Assembly (NCBI GenBank): GCA_903891755.1
Contig: CAITFY010000130.1
Span: forward strand, 1-11,879
Length of the DNA: 11,879 nucleotides
Reading direction: 5' to 3'
Origin: an uncultured Actinomycetes bacterium
Lineage (GTDB): Bacteria; Actinomycetota; Actinomycetes; Nanopelagicales; Nanopelagicaceae
The translations under genes were made by a program, and so were the position numbers. Under the pieces are notes generated by a model. That model was given only the letters and a program-made list of their open reading frames with translations, made no database searches and was not told where the DNA came from. Positions 1 to 5,535 of this stretch are shown here, in pieces. Position 1 is the stretch's first letter; each line of letters starts with the position of its first letter.

Positions 1-39
1 CATAACGGTTGCCGTCCACCAAAGCCACGTCGAGTTTAA
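1..39 (+). CDS. rpsK: 30S ribosomal protein S11, C-terminal end (partial)
   Basis: The window opens inside a reading frame whose last 12 codons read HNGCRPPKPRRV followed by TAA. This matches the conserved C-terminus of ribosomal protein S11 (usual form THNGCRPPKRRRV), which sits in the platform of the 30S subunit near the Shine-Dalgarno/anti-Shine-Dalgarno helix. Only the tail is present; the start lies upstream of the window. rpsD follows after 16 bp, the standard rpsM-rpsK-rpsD-rpoA-rplQ order of the bacterial alpha operon. The identification rests on a short but very characteristic tail plus the neighbour, so it is fairly secure. Confidence 0.87.
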   Translation, partial: HNGCRPPKPRRV

Positions 40-55
40 GGAAGGAAGAGAATAA

Positions 56-682
56 ATGGCTCGTTATACCGGAGCAGATTGCAAGCGCTGCCGTCGCGAA
101 AAAGTAAAGCTCTTTCTTAAGGGCTCTAAGTGCGATGGTCCAAAGTGTCCTATTGAGTCACGTCCATATCCACCAGGACAACATGGTCGTGGCCGTTCCA
201 AGGAATCTGAGTACCTAGGTCAGCTTCGCGAAAAGCAAAAGTGCGCGCGTATGTATGGCGTACTAGAGAAGCAATTCCGTGGATATTACGAAGAGGCAAA
301 CCGTCTTCAAGGTAAGACCGGTGAAAACCTCCTCATCATCCTCGAGACCCGTTTGGATAACGTTGTTTTCCGTGCCGGTTTCGCTAAGAGTCGCGATATG
401 GCTCGCCAGTTAGTTCGTCACGGACACTTCTTGGTAAACGGTAAGAAGGTAAACATTCCTTCATTCCGCGTTACTCCTATGGATGTCATTGATGTAGTTC
501 CTGGTTCATTGGATACAACCCCATTCATCGTCGCTAGCGCCGAGTTGGGTGAGAAGTCAGTTCCTGCGTGGATGGAAGTTGTCGGAGCAAAGATGAGAAT
601 CCTTGTTCACGCAAACCCAACTCGCACAATCATTGACACTCAAATCCAAGAGCAACTTATCGTTGAGCTCTACAGCAAGTAA
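56..682 (+). CDS. rpsD: 30S ribosomal protein S4, zinc-binding (C+) form
   Basis: S4 is a primary 16S rRNA-binding protein that nucleates assembly of the 30S body; in several bacteria it also represses its own mRNA. The 208-residue product has the usual family length. The N-terminus carries four cysteines, C9, C12, C26 and C31, spaced as in the zinc-binding S4 of Thermus, followed by the conserved RPYPPGQHG segment (about 36-44). The S4 RNA-binding domain lies at about residues 95-160 and contains RLDNVVFRAGFAKSR and ARQLVRHGHFLVNG; the protein ends in VELYSK. The ATG is preceded by a purine-rich GGAAGGAAGAG at 40-50, which supports this start. From memory, the Mycobacterium and Streptomyces S4 I can recall lack these cysteines, so this is the less expected form for an actinobacterium. 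The gene lies 16 bp after rpsK and 92 bp before rpoA. Confidence 0.97.
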   Translation: MARYTGADCKRCRREKVKLFLKGSKCDGPKCPIESRPYPPGQHGRGRSKESEYLGQLREKQKCARMYGVLEKQFRGYYEEANRLQGKTGENLLIILETRLDNVVFRAGFAKSRDMARQLVRHGHFLVNGKKVNIPSFRVTPMDVIDVVPGSLDTTPFIVASAELGEKSVPAWMEVVGAKMRILVHANPTRTIIDTQIQEQLIVELYSK

Positions 683-697
683 TAACTAGGCAGTACT

Positions 698-724
698 CGA
701 AAAGTAGTTATCCGAAAAGTAGTT
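698..724 (+). repeat. Tandem repeat CGAAAAGTAGTT in the rpsD-rpoA spacer
   Basis: The 12-base word CGAAAAGTAGTT occurs twice, at 698-709 and 713-724, a 15-bp period with the 3-bp spacer ATC. Both copies are exact. The repeat lies just after the rpsD stop codon and before the hairpin at 733-754. It may be a recent slippage duplication or a paired protein- or RNA-binding site; nothing in the sequence decides between these. Confidence 0.6.
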
Positions 725-732
725 TCATTGCA

Positions 733-754
733 GGAGATCAAATAGTGGATCTCC
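733..754 (+). promoter_or_regulatory. Perfect 7-bp hairpin in the rpoA leader
   Basis: GGAGATC (733-739) and GATCTCC (748-754) are exact reverse complements around the 8-base loop AAATAGTG. There is no T-run after the second arm, so this is not a typical intrinsic terminator. The stem covers an AGGAGA Shine-Dalgarno-like word (732-737) and the loop ends in a GTG codon (745-747). In the mRNA it would mask the ribosome-binding site of a possible short leader ORF, and it lies 9 bases before the GGAGG that serves rpoA. A role in tuning rpoA translation or mRNA processing is inference. Confidence 0.5.
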
Positions 755-774
755 CCGACGTACGGAGGAAATAA
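745..774 (+). CDS. Possible 9-codon leader ORF abutting rpoA
   Basis: A GTG at 745, placed seven bases after the Shine-Dalgarno-like AGGAGA (732-737), opens a frame reading MDLPDVRRK and stops at TAA 772-774. The next base begins the rpoA GTG start codon, in the same frame. The stop-start abutment would allow ribosomes finishing the leader to reinitiate at rpoA. Its start region is enclosed in the 733-754 hairpin. It does not resemble any leader peptide I know, has no run of one amino acid suggesting attenuation, and is short enough to have arisen by chance, so it is listed only as a candidate. Confidence 0.25.
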   Translation: MDLPDVRRK

Positions 775-1794
775 GTGCTCATTGCACAACGCCCTATCCT
801 CACTGAGGCAGCCGATCCAGACAATGCGTTTCGCTCGCGTTTCATCATTGAACCGCTGGAGCCAGGCTTTGGTTATACCCTCGGTAATTCTTTACGCCGC
901 ACCCTCTTGTCATCGATCCCTGGAGCAGCAGTAACCAGCGTTCGCGTCAACGGAGCGTTGCACGAGTTCACAACTCTTGAAGGTGTTAAGGAAGATCTCA
1001 CAGAGATCGTCTTGAACATCAAGAACCTAGTGCTCTCATCAGATAATGATGAGCCTTCACTTCTCTACATTCGCAAGAATGGCGAAGGTGTTGTCACAGG
1101 TGCAGATATTGCAACTACTTCAGGCGTAACCGTTCATAACCCAGAGCTTCATATCGCAACCCTCAACTCAAAGGCTAAGTTCGAAGTCGAACTCACCGTT
1201 GAGCGTGGTCGTGGATATGTAACTGCAGTTGCTAACAAGGCAGCCGGCGGAGAGATTGGTCGCATCCCTGTTGACTCAATCTATTCACCAGTATTGCGTG
1301 TGACCTACAAGGTCGAAGCAACTCGTGTCGAACAACGCACTGACTTTGACCGTTTGATCGTCGATGTTGAGACCAAGCCATCAATGAATCCTGGAGATGC
1401 AATGGCATCTGCTGGAAAGACATTGGTTGAGCTCTTTGGTCTTGCTCGCGAATTGAACGTCAACGCTGAAGGAATCGAAATGGGACCTTCTGTCCAAGAT
1501 GCTGCGCTCGCTGCAGATCTCGCTCTTCCAATCGAAGACCTTGATCTCACCGTTCGCTCATACAACTGCCTCAAGCGCGAAGGTATTCATACCGTCGGTG
1601 AGCTTGTCGGCCGTTCAGAGGCAGATCTCCTCGATATCCGTAACTTCGGTTCAAAGTCGATCGATGAAGTGAAGGCAAAACTTCACAGCATGGGTCTACA
1701 ACTGAAGGACAGCCCAATCGGATTTGATCCAACAAAACACCACAACTACGGAACTGAAGTCGACGAAGATCTCGTCGAGTCAGAGCAGCTCTAG
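775..1794 (+). CDS. rpoA: DNA-directed RNA polymerase alpha subunit
   Basis: RpoA dimerises to start assembly of RNA polymerase and contacts promoter UP elements and activators. The 339-residue product has the full two-domain layout. The N-terminal assembly domain (about 1-230) shows the conserved FIIEPLEPGFGYTLGNSLRR block, LHEFTTLEGVKEDLTEI and RIPVDSIYSPV. A linker follows, then the C-terminal domain (about 245-315) with DLTVRSYNCLKREG and DIRNFGSKSIDEVK. R261 in TVRS corresponds to the arginine that contacts DNA (R265 of E. coli). The tail is acidic and ends ESEQL, as in other actinobacteria. The start is GTG with a strong GGAGG at 764-768, six bases upstream. It follows rpsD by 92 bp, an unusually long gap for this window that holds a repeat and a hairpin, and rplQ begins nine bases after its stop. 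Confidence 0.98.
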   Translation: MLIAQRPILTEAADPDNAFRSRFIIEPLEPGFGYTLGNSLRRTLLSSIPGAAVTSVRVNGALHEFTTLEGVKEDLTEIVLNIKNLVLSSDNDEPSLLYIRKNGEGVVTGADIATTSGVTVHNPELHIATLNSKAKFEVELTVERGRGYVTAVANKAAGGEIGRIPVDSIYSPVLRVTYKVEATRVEQRTDFDRLIVDVETKPSMNPGDAMASAGKTLVELFGLARELNVNAEGIEMGPSVQDAALAADLALPIEDLDLTVRSYNCLKREGIHTVGELVGRSEADLLDIRNFGSKSIDEVKAKLHSMGLQLKDSPIGFDPTKHHNYGTEVDEDLVESEQL

Positions 1795-1803
1795 GAGAAC
1801 GCC

Positions 1804-2160
1804 ATGCCAACACCAAGTAGAGGACCACGCCTCGGAAGCGGTCCAGCACACGAGAGACTGTTGCTAGGCACTCTTGCAGAGCAACTCTTTGAACACGGCA
1901 AGATCAAGACCACTGAGGCAAAGGCTAAGCGCCTTCGTCCATTGGCTGAAAAGTTGATCACTGCTGCAAAAGAGGGCGATCTAGCAGCTCGTCGTCGCGT
2001 TATGGAGACAATCCAGAACAAGAGCGTTGTACACACACTCTTCACTGAGATTGCGCCTCGTTTCGCAACACGTCCTGGTGGTTACACCCGTATTACAAAG
2101 GTTGGTCCACGTAACGGTGACAATGCCCCAATGGCAGTCATCGAACTCGTTAACGACTAA
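1804..2160 (+). CDS. rplQ: 50S ribosomal protein L17
   Basis: L17 binds 23S rRNA near the polypeptide exit region of the large subunit. The 118-residue product covers the full bacterial L17 domain, with the N-terminal PTPSRGPRLGSGPAHERLLL (actinobacterial style), then EHGKIKTTEAKAKRLRPLAEKLI and the C-terminal RPGGYTRITKVGPRNGDNAPM. The ATG has an AGGAGA Shine-Dalgarno at 1793-1798 that overlaps the rpoA TAG stop, so translation of the two is probably coupled. It is the last gene of the alpha operon: a strong hairpin follows at 2194-2222, although that hairpin lies within the apparent start of truA. Confidence 0.97.
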   Translation: MPTPSRGPRLGSGPAHERLLLGTLAEQLFEHGKIKTTEAKAKRLRPLAEKLITAAKEGDLAARRRVMETIQNKSVVHTLFTEIAPRFATRPGGYTRITKVGPRNGDNAPMAVIELVND

Positions 2161-2175
2161 TCATTTGTAAGAACC

Positions 2176-2181
2176 TATAAA
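2176..2181 (+). promoter_or_regulatory. Possible -10 element before truA
   Basis: TATAAA lies five bases before the truA ATG at 2187 and differs from the TATAAT consensus at one base. A transcript starting six or seven bases after such an element would begin at or next to the ATG, giving a leaderless mRNA, which is common in actinobacteria. This would explain why no Shine-Dalgarno is visible before truA. No convincing -35 hexamer is seen at the right spacing, so this is a weak call. Confidence 0.25.
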
Positions 2182-2186
2182 AGTTC

Positions 2187-3053
2187 ATGATCGAACCCGC
2201 TCTCAATCCCGAGAGCGGGTTTCGTCGTTTACGGATTGATTTAACTTACGACGGTACGAACTATGCAGGATGGGCTAAACAGCCCGATCAGCGGACCCTG
2301 CAAGGCGCGCTAGAAGATGCGCTAGCAAAGATCCTTCGCACTCCCATTAACACCGTTGTCGCTGGAAGAACTGATGCTGGGGTCCACGCAACAGGCCAAG
2401 TAGTTCACGCCGATCTTCCCGAGGATGCACCAAATTCTCGCTATCGCCCCGATGAAGATATTTGGGATTTGGCACATTTTAAATTTAGGCTCAACCAGAT
2501 CTTGGAAGAGGACTTTCGAGTTCTGGATGTTTCACTAGCCCCCACTAACTTTGATGCACGCTTCACCGCATCCTCACGCCACTACAGATACAAGTTGCTT
2601 GATGGCAATCAAGATTTACTTCCACTGAAGCGATTGGATGCTGCGACCTGGTTTCGCCCACTGGACGTTGATCTGATGAACCAGGCAAGCCAGCCACTGC
2701 TTGGGAAACATGATTTCCTCACCTTCTGCCGCTACCGAGAGGGCGCAACCTCACTTCGCACCTTGCTCGAATTTGCCTGGTCTCGGGATTCCGATGGCTT
2801 TGTGATCTGTGACATTGCAGCCGACGGCTTTGGTTGGAATATGGTTCGAAATTTGGTGGGGGCGGCGGTCTGCGTGGGTGAGGGAAGGTTTGCTCCCGGT
2901 TGGATGGAGGAGATTTTGGAGGCAAAAGCCCGGGTTTCTGACTCCTATGTCTTCCCGGCAAGAGGCCTGACTCTGCGCCACGTGGAGTACCCAGATGCCT
3001 CAAAGTTGGCTGAAATCAGGCTTTCTGACTTCCTCGCTGAACCTTCATTTTGA
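2187..3053 (+). CDS. truA: tRNA pseudouridine(38-40) synthase
   Basis: TruA converts uridines 38, 39 and 40 of the tRNA anticodon arm to pseudouridine. The 288-residue protein shows the family marks: RIDLTYDGTNYAGWAKQP near the start, the active-site GRTDAGVHA with catalytic D63, HFKFRLNQIL, FDARFTASSRHYRYKL, and NMVRNLVGA at 218-226. The family is usually about 250-290 residues. The only in-frame ATG/GTG/TTG near the conserved region is the ATG at 2187; it adds about a dozen residues (MIEPALNPESGF) before the usual N-terminus. Those codons coincide with the perfect hairpin at 2194-2221. No Shine-Dalgarno precedes the ATG, so leaderless or weak initiation is likely. A rarer start such as ATT at 2235, past the hairpin, cannot be excluded. 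In many bacteria truA follows rplQ, as here, and rplM-rpsI come next. Confidence 0.93.
   Translation: MIEPALNPESGFRRLRIDLTYDGTNYAGWAKQPDQRTLQGALEDALAKILRTPINTVVAGRTDAGVHATGQVVHADLPEDAPNSRYRPDEDIWDLAHFKFRLNQILEEDFRVLDVSLAPTNFDARFTASSRHYRYKLLDGNQDLLPLKRLDAATWFRPLDVDLMNQASQPLLGKHDFLTFCRYREGATSLRTLLEFAWSRDSDGFVICDIAADGFGWNMVRNLVGAAVCVGEGRFAPGWMEEILEAKARVSDSYVFPARGLTLRHVEYPDASKLAEIRLSDFLAEPSF
2194..2222 (+). terminator. Rho-independent-like terminator hairpin after rplQ, inside the truA start
   Basis: AACCCGCTCTC (2194-2204) and GAGAGCGGGTT (2211-2221) form an 11-bp perfect stem with a 6-base loop AATCCC. The stem is G+C-rich at its core and is followed by a broken T-rich tail (TTTCGTCGTTT). It is placed where an operon terminator for rpsD-rpoA-rplQ would be expected, 33 bases after the rplQ stop. 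It overlaps the first codons of truA, so if real it would limit read-through from the ribosomal operon into truA. The interrupted T-run makes termination strength uncertain. Confidence 0.6.
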
Positions 3054-3169
3054 CCCCGCAGCCCTCGAGAAGGTAACCTGCTCCTCTGCCTGTGTGCTGG
3101 ATTCAGCTCGCGGTGCGATCCGCAGAGCACCAAGCTTTGTATTTAAAAGACTAGAAAGAGAGAGACCTC
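3054..3169 (+). promoter_or_regulatory. truA-rplM spacer with possible L13 leader folds
   Basis: This is one of only two spacers in the window longer than 45 bp. It contains several short complementary pairs: CTCTGC (3084-3089) with GCAGAG (3122-3127), enclosing GCTG-GATT-CAGC (3096-3107). A competing pair is GCGG (3110-3113) with CCGC (3120-3123), and another is GGTGC (3112-3116) with GCACC (3127-3131). The pairings overlap, so they exclude one another, the pattern expected of an autoregulated ribosomal-protein leader, but each stem is only 4-6 bp. An A/T-rich TATTTAAAA (3140-3148) could supply a -10. No terminator for truA is visible. A regulatory role is inference. Confidence 0.3.
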
Positions 3170-3625
3170 GTGCGCACATTTACACCGAAAGCTGGTGACG
3201 TCACCCGCAAGTGGCATGTCATCGACGCTGAAGGAGTTGTCCTTGGTCGCCTAGCTAGCCATGCAGCTGTCCTTCTTCGCGGAAAGCATAAGACCACCTT
3301 CGCTCCACACATTGACATGGGTGACTTCGTCATCGTTATCAATGCAGAGAAGGTTGTTCTTACAGGACAAAAGGCTGGCAAGAAGTTTGCTCACCATCAC
3401 TCAGGTTATCCAGGTGGTATGACTTCTATCGTCTACTCAGATTTGATTAACCAAGATCCAACTCGCGTAATCGAGAAGGCAATCCTTGGAATGATTCCTA
3501 AGAACAAGTTGGGTCGCGCTGTTGGTTCAAAGCTAAAGGTCTATGCAGGTCCTTCGCACCCACATGCTGCACAGAATCCAACCGCATATGAATTTACTCA
3601 AGTTTCACAAATCGTGAAGAAGTAA
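3170..3625 (+). CDS. rplM: 50S ribosomal protein L13
   Basis: L13 is an early-assembly 23S rRNA-binding protein of the large subunit. The 151-residue product begins MRTFTPKAGDVTRKWHVIDA, the actinobacterial N-terminus, and continues with the diagnostic VVLGRLAS, LLRGKHK, GDFVIVINAEKVVLTG and HHSGYPGG, then LGMIPKNKLGR and the HPHAAQNP motif near the C-terminus. Length and motif order are those of a complete protein. The start is GTG, preceded only by an impure purine stretch (AGAAAGAGAGAGA, 3153-3165), but homology fixes the N-terminus. rpsI follows after 13 bp; rplM-rpsI is a near-universal bacterial pair. Confidence 0.97.
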   Translation: MRTFTPKAGDVTRKWHVIDAEGVVLGRLASHAAVLLRGKHKTTFAPHIDMGDFVIVINAEKVVLTGQKAGKKFAHHHSGYPGGMTSIVYSDLINQDPTRVIEKAILGMIPKNKLGRAVGSKLKVYAGPSHPHAAQNPTAYEFTQVSQIVKK

Positions 3626-3638
3626 GGAAAGAAGAGAC

Positions 3639-4124
3639 ATGTCAGATTTCGATCCAGCAATCGATGCAGAAGAAGAAGTTCTAACTTCATACACCTCTTC
3701 AACTCCAGCTGCTTCAACAAACCGTCCTGCAATTAAAGCTCCAGGAGGCGGCACAGGTCGTCGTAAGGAAGCTGTTGCACGCGTTCGTTTAACACCTGGT
3801 TCAGGTAAGTGGATTGTTAACGGTAAGGCACTTGATGTGTACTTCCCAAACAAGGTTCACCAACAACTCGTTTCAGAGCCATTCCGCACAGTCGGTGCAG
3901 AGAATCAATACGATGTAATTGCTCGCATCAACGGTGGCGGAACTTCTGGCCAAGCTGGTGCACTTCGTCTCGGTGTTGCACGTGCGCTCAATGAGATTGA
4001 TCGCGATGCAAACCGTCCAGCACTTAAGAAGGCTGGCTTCCTCACTCGTGACCCTCGTGTCATCGAGCGTAAGAAGTACGGACTAAAGAAGGCTCGTAAG
4101 CGTTCTCAATACAGCAAGCGTTAA
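3639..4124 (+). CDS. rpsI: 30S ribosomal protein S9 with actinobacterial N-terminal extension
   Basis: S9 sits in the 30S head, and its C-terminal tail reaches the P-site tRNA anticodon. The S9 domain runs from about residue 38 (GTGRRKEAVARVRL) to the end, with YFPNKVHQQ, YDVIARINGGGTSGQAGA, GVARAL, and LTRDPRVIERKKYGLKKARK. The tail ends in SKR, whose terminal basic residue contacts tRNA. The first 37 residues are an acidic, Ser/Thr/Ala-rich, probably disordered extension absent from the 130-residue E. coli protein; comparable extensions occur in Streptomyces S9, so this is a lineage trait. The ATG follows AAGGAAAGAAGAG (3624-3636), which overlaps the rplM stop. A short T-run follows the gene, but without a hairpin, so transcription may continue into glmM. 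Confidence 0.97.
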   Translation: MSDFDPAIDAEEEVLTSYTSSTPAASTNRPAIKAPGGGTGRRKEAVARVRLTPGSGKWIVNGKALDVYFPNKVHQQLVSEPFRTVGAENQYDVIARINGGGTSGQAGALRLGVARALNEIDRDANRPALKKAGFLTRDPRVIERKKYGLKKARKRSQYSKR

Positions 4125-4152
4125 TTTTTCTATTACGCGATTGCTTTATTAA

Positions 4153-5493
4153 ATGGCGCTCTTTGGCACCGATGGTGTTAGAGGTCTAGCTAACGGATTC
4201 TTAACAGCGGAACTTGCTGTTGATCTCTCAATTGCCGCAGCCCACATCTTGGGTGAACTTGGCGCGTTCGAAGGTCATCGTCCTAAAGCAATTGTCGGCC
4301 AAGACTCACGTGCATCTGGAGATTTTCTTGAGGCAGCGGTTGTTGCTGGATTAGCAAGCGCTGGCGTCGATGTTTACCGCGTTGGCATTCTTCCAACACC
4401 AGCTATCGCGCATCTGGTTGCTGAAAGCGGCGCAGATCTTGGCGTAATGATTAGCGCTTCGCATAACCCAATGCCAGATAATGGAATTAAGTTCTTCGCA
4501 AAAGGCGGCGGAAAACTCGATGACGCTTTAGAAAGCGCAATTGAAAATCGCATGGGGGAGAGCTGGCAACGTCCAACCGGGCGAAATGTAGGACGAGTTA
4601 TTAACGATGACTCTGCTGCAGAGCGCTACATATTTCACCTATTAAATACGCTCACCACAAATCTTTCAGGTCTTAAAGTTGTTGTTGATTGTGCAAATGG
4701 TGCCTCATCTCGCGTAGCTGCAAAGACATACTCCAGAGCTGGCGCTGAGGTAATTGCTATCTCTAATGAGCCAAATGGCTGGAATATCAACGATGGCTGT
4801 GGCTCAACACATCTGGAAAATATCAAGGCAAAAGTTCTAGAAACTGGAGCAGATCTTGGTATTGCCCACGATGGTGATGCCGACCGTTGTTTAGCAATTG
4901 ATAGTCAAGGAAATGTTATTGATGGCGATTTCATCATGGCAATTTTGGCTGCTGATTGGCAGAGCCGCGGTTTGCTCACCCACGAAACCATCGTCGGTAC
5001 AGTCATGAGCAATTTAGGTTTCTTCAAGGCGATGGAGGCTCTCGATATCAACGTTGAGATCACCTCAGTTGGAGATCGTTATGTTTTAGAGAAGATGATT
5101 TCCGATGGATTTGTATTAGGTGGAGAACAATCTGGTCACATCATCATGCGCCACTATGCAAATACTGGAGATGGATTACTAACCGCACTGCATTTAATGC
5201 AAGCTGTTAAAACATCCGGCAAATCACTCGCCGAGCTCGCATCAATAATGCAGCGTTTTCCGCAAGAACTGGTCAACGTGAAGAACGTTGATAAAGATAA
5301 ATTATCGACATCAGTTACCTTGAAAAATGAGATTGAAGCAAAGCAGATAGCTTTGGGTTCAGCGGGTCGTATCTTGGTGCGCGCTTCAGGCACCGAAAGC
5401 CTGGTTCGCGTGATGGTTGAGGCCCAAACCGCCACTCAAGCAAAAGAAATAGCCGAAGAATTAGCGGCTCTAGTAAGATTAGAACTCTCGTAA
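4153..5493 (+). CDS. glmM: Phosphoglucosamine mutase
   Basis: GlmM interconverts glucosamine-6-phosphate and glucosamine-1-phosphate, feeding UDP-GlcNAc for peptidoglycan. The 446-residue protein has all four active-site elements of the alpha-D-phosphohexomutase family. These are the phosphoserine loop SASHNP with catalytic S103, the metal-binding DGDADR at 240-245, the sugar-specificity loop GGEQSGH at 323-329, and the phosphate-binding RASGTES at 410-416. The N-terminal FGTDGVRG is typical. The active form carries a phosphate on the serine. The ATG agrees with homologues, but the 28-bp gap after rpsI contains no Shine-Dalgarno (TTACGCGATTGCTTTATTAA before the ATG), so initiation may be leaderless or rely on an unstructured A/T-rich site. 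glmS, the preceding step in the pathway, follows 42 bp downstream. Confidence 0.97.
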   Translation: MALFGTDGVRGLANGFLTAELAVDLSIAAAHILGELGAFEGHRPKAIVGQDSRASGDFLEAAVVAGLASAGVDVYRVGILPTPAIAHLVAESGADLGVMISASHNPMPDNGIKFFAKGGGKLDDALESAIENRMGESWQRPTGRNVGRVINDDSAAERYIFHLLNTLTTNLSGLKVVVDCANGASSRVAAKTYSRAGAEVIAISNEPNGWNINDGCGSTHLENIKAKVLETGADLGIAHDGDADRCLAIDSQGNVIDGDFIMAILAADWQSRGLLTHETIVGTVMSNLGFFKAMEALDINVEITSVGDRYVLEKMISDGFVLGGEQSGHIIMRHYANTGDGLLTALHLMQAVKTSGKSLAELASIMQRFPQELVNVKNVDKDKLSTSVTLKNEIEAKQIALGSAGRILVRASGTESLVRVMVEAQTATQAKEIAEELAALVRLELS

Positions 5494-5500
5494 CCACTGC

Positions 5501-5527
5501 TTGAAGCTTCAAAGGACCTCAAAGGAG
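5501..5527 (+). promoter_or_regulatory. Palindrome and doubled Shine-Dalgarno before glmS
   Basis: TTGAAGCTTCAA (5501-5512) is a perfect 12-bp palindrome. Overlapping it, the 8-base word TCAAAGGA occurs at 5509-5516 and again at 5519-5526, ten bases apart; each contains AAGGA. The second copy, extended to AAAGGAG (5521-5527), lies eight bases before the glmS ATG and is the functional ribosome-binding site. The first copy may be a standby site or chance. The spacer is far too small to hold a glmS ribozyme. Confidence 0.4.
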
Positions 5528-5535
5528 AAGACGCC

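Noticed and set aside
2995..3198. 67-codon + strand frame bridging truA and rplM
   Set aside because: It overlaps the truA end and the L13 start in another frame, has no ribosome-binding site and no recognisable sequence.
3639..3750. S9 N-terminal extension as a mis-called start or fusion
   Set aside because: The ATG has a good purine-rich site and Streptomyces S9 proteins carry a similar acidic extension, so it is a normal lineage trait.
4098..4129. AAGCGTT repeats and T-run after rpsI as a terminator
   Set aside because: The two copies (4098-4104, 4116-4122) are direct, not inverted, so no stem precedes the T-run; one copy is within conserved S9 codons.
5494..5535. Possible glmS ribozyme or riboswitch
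   Set aside because: The spacer is only 42 bp, far too short for the ribozyme, and the element is chiefly a Firmicutes feature.
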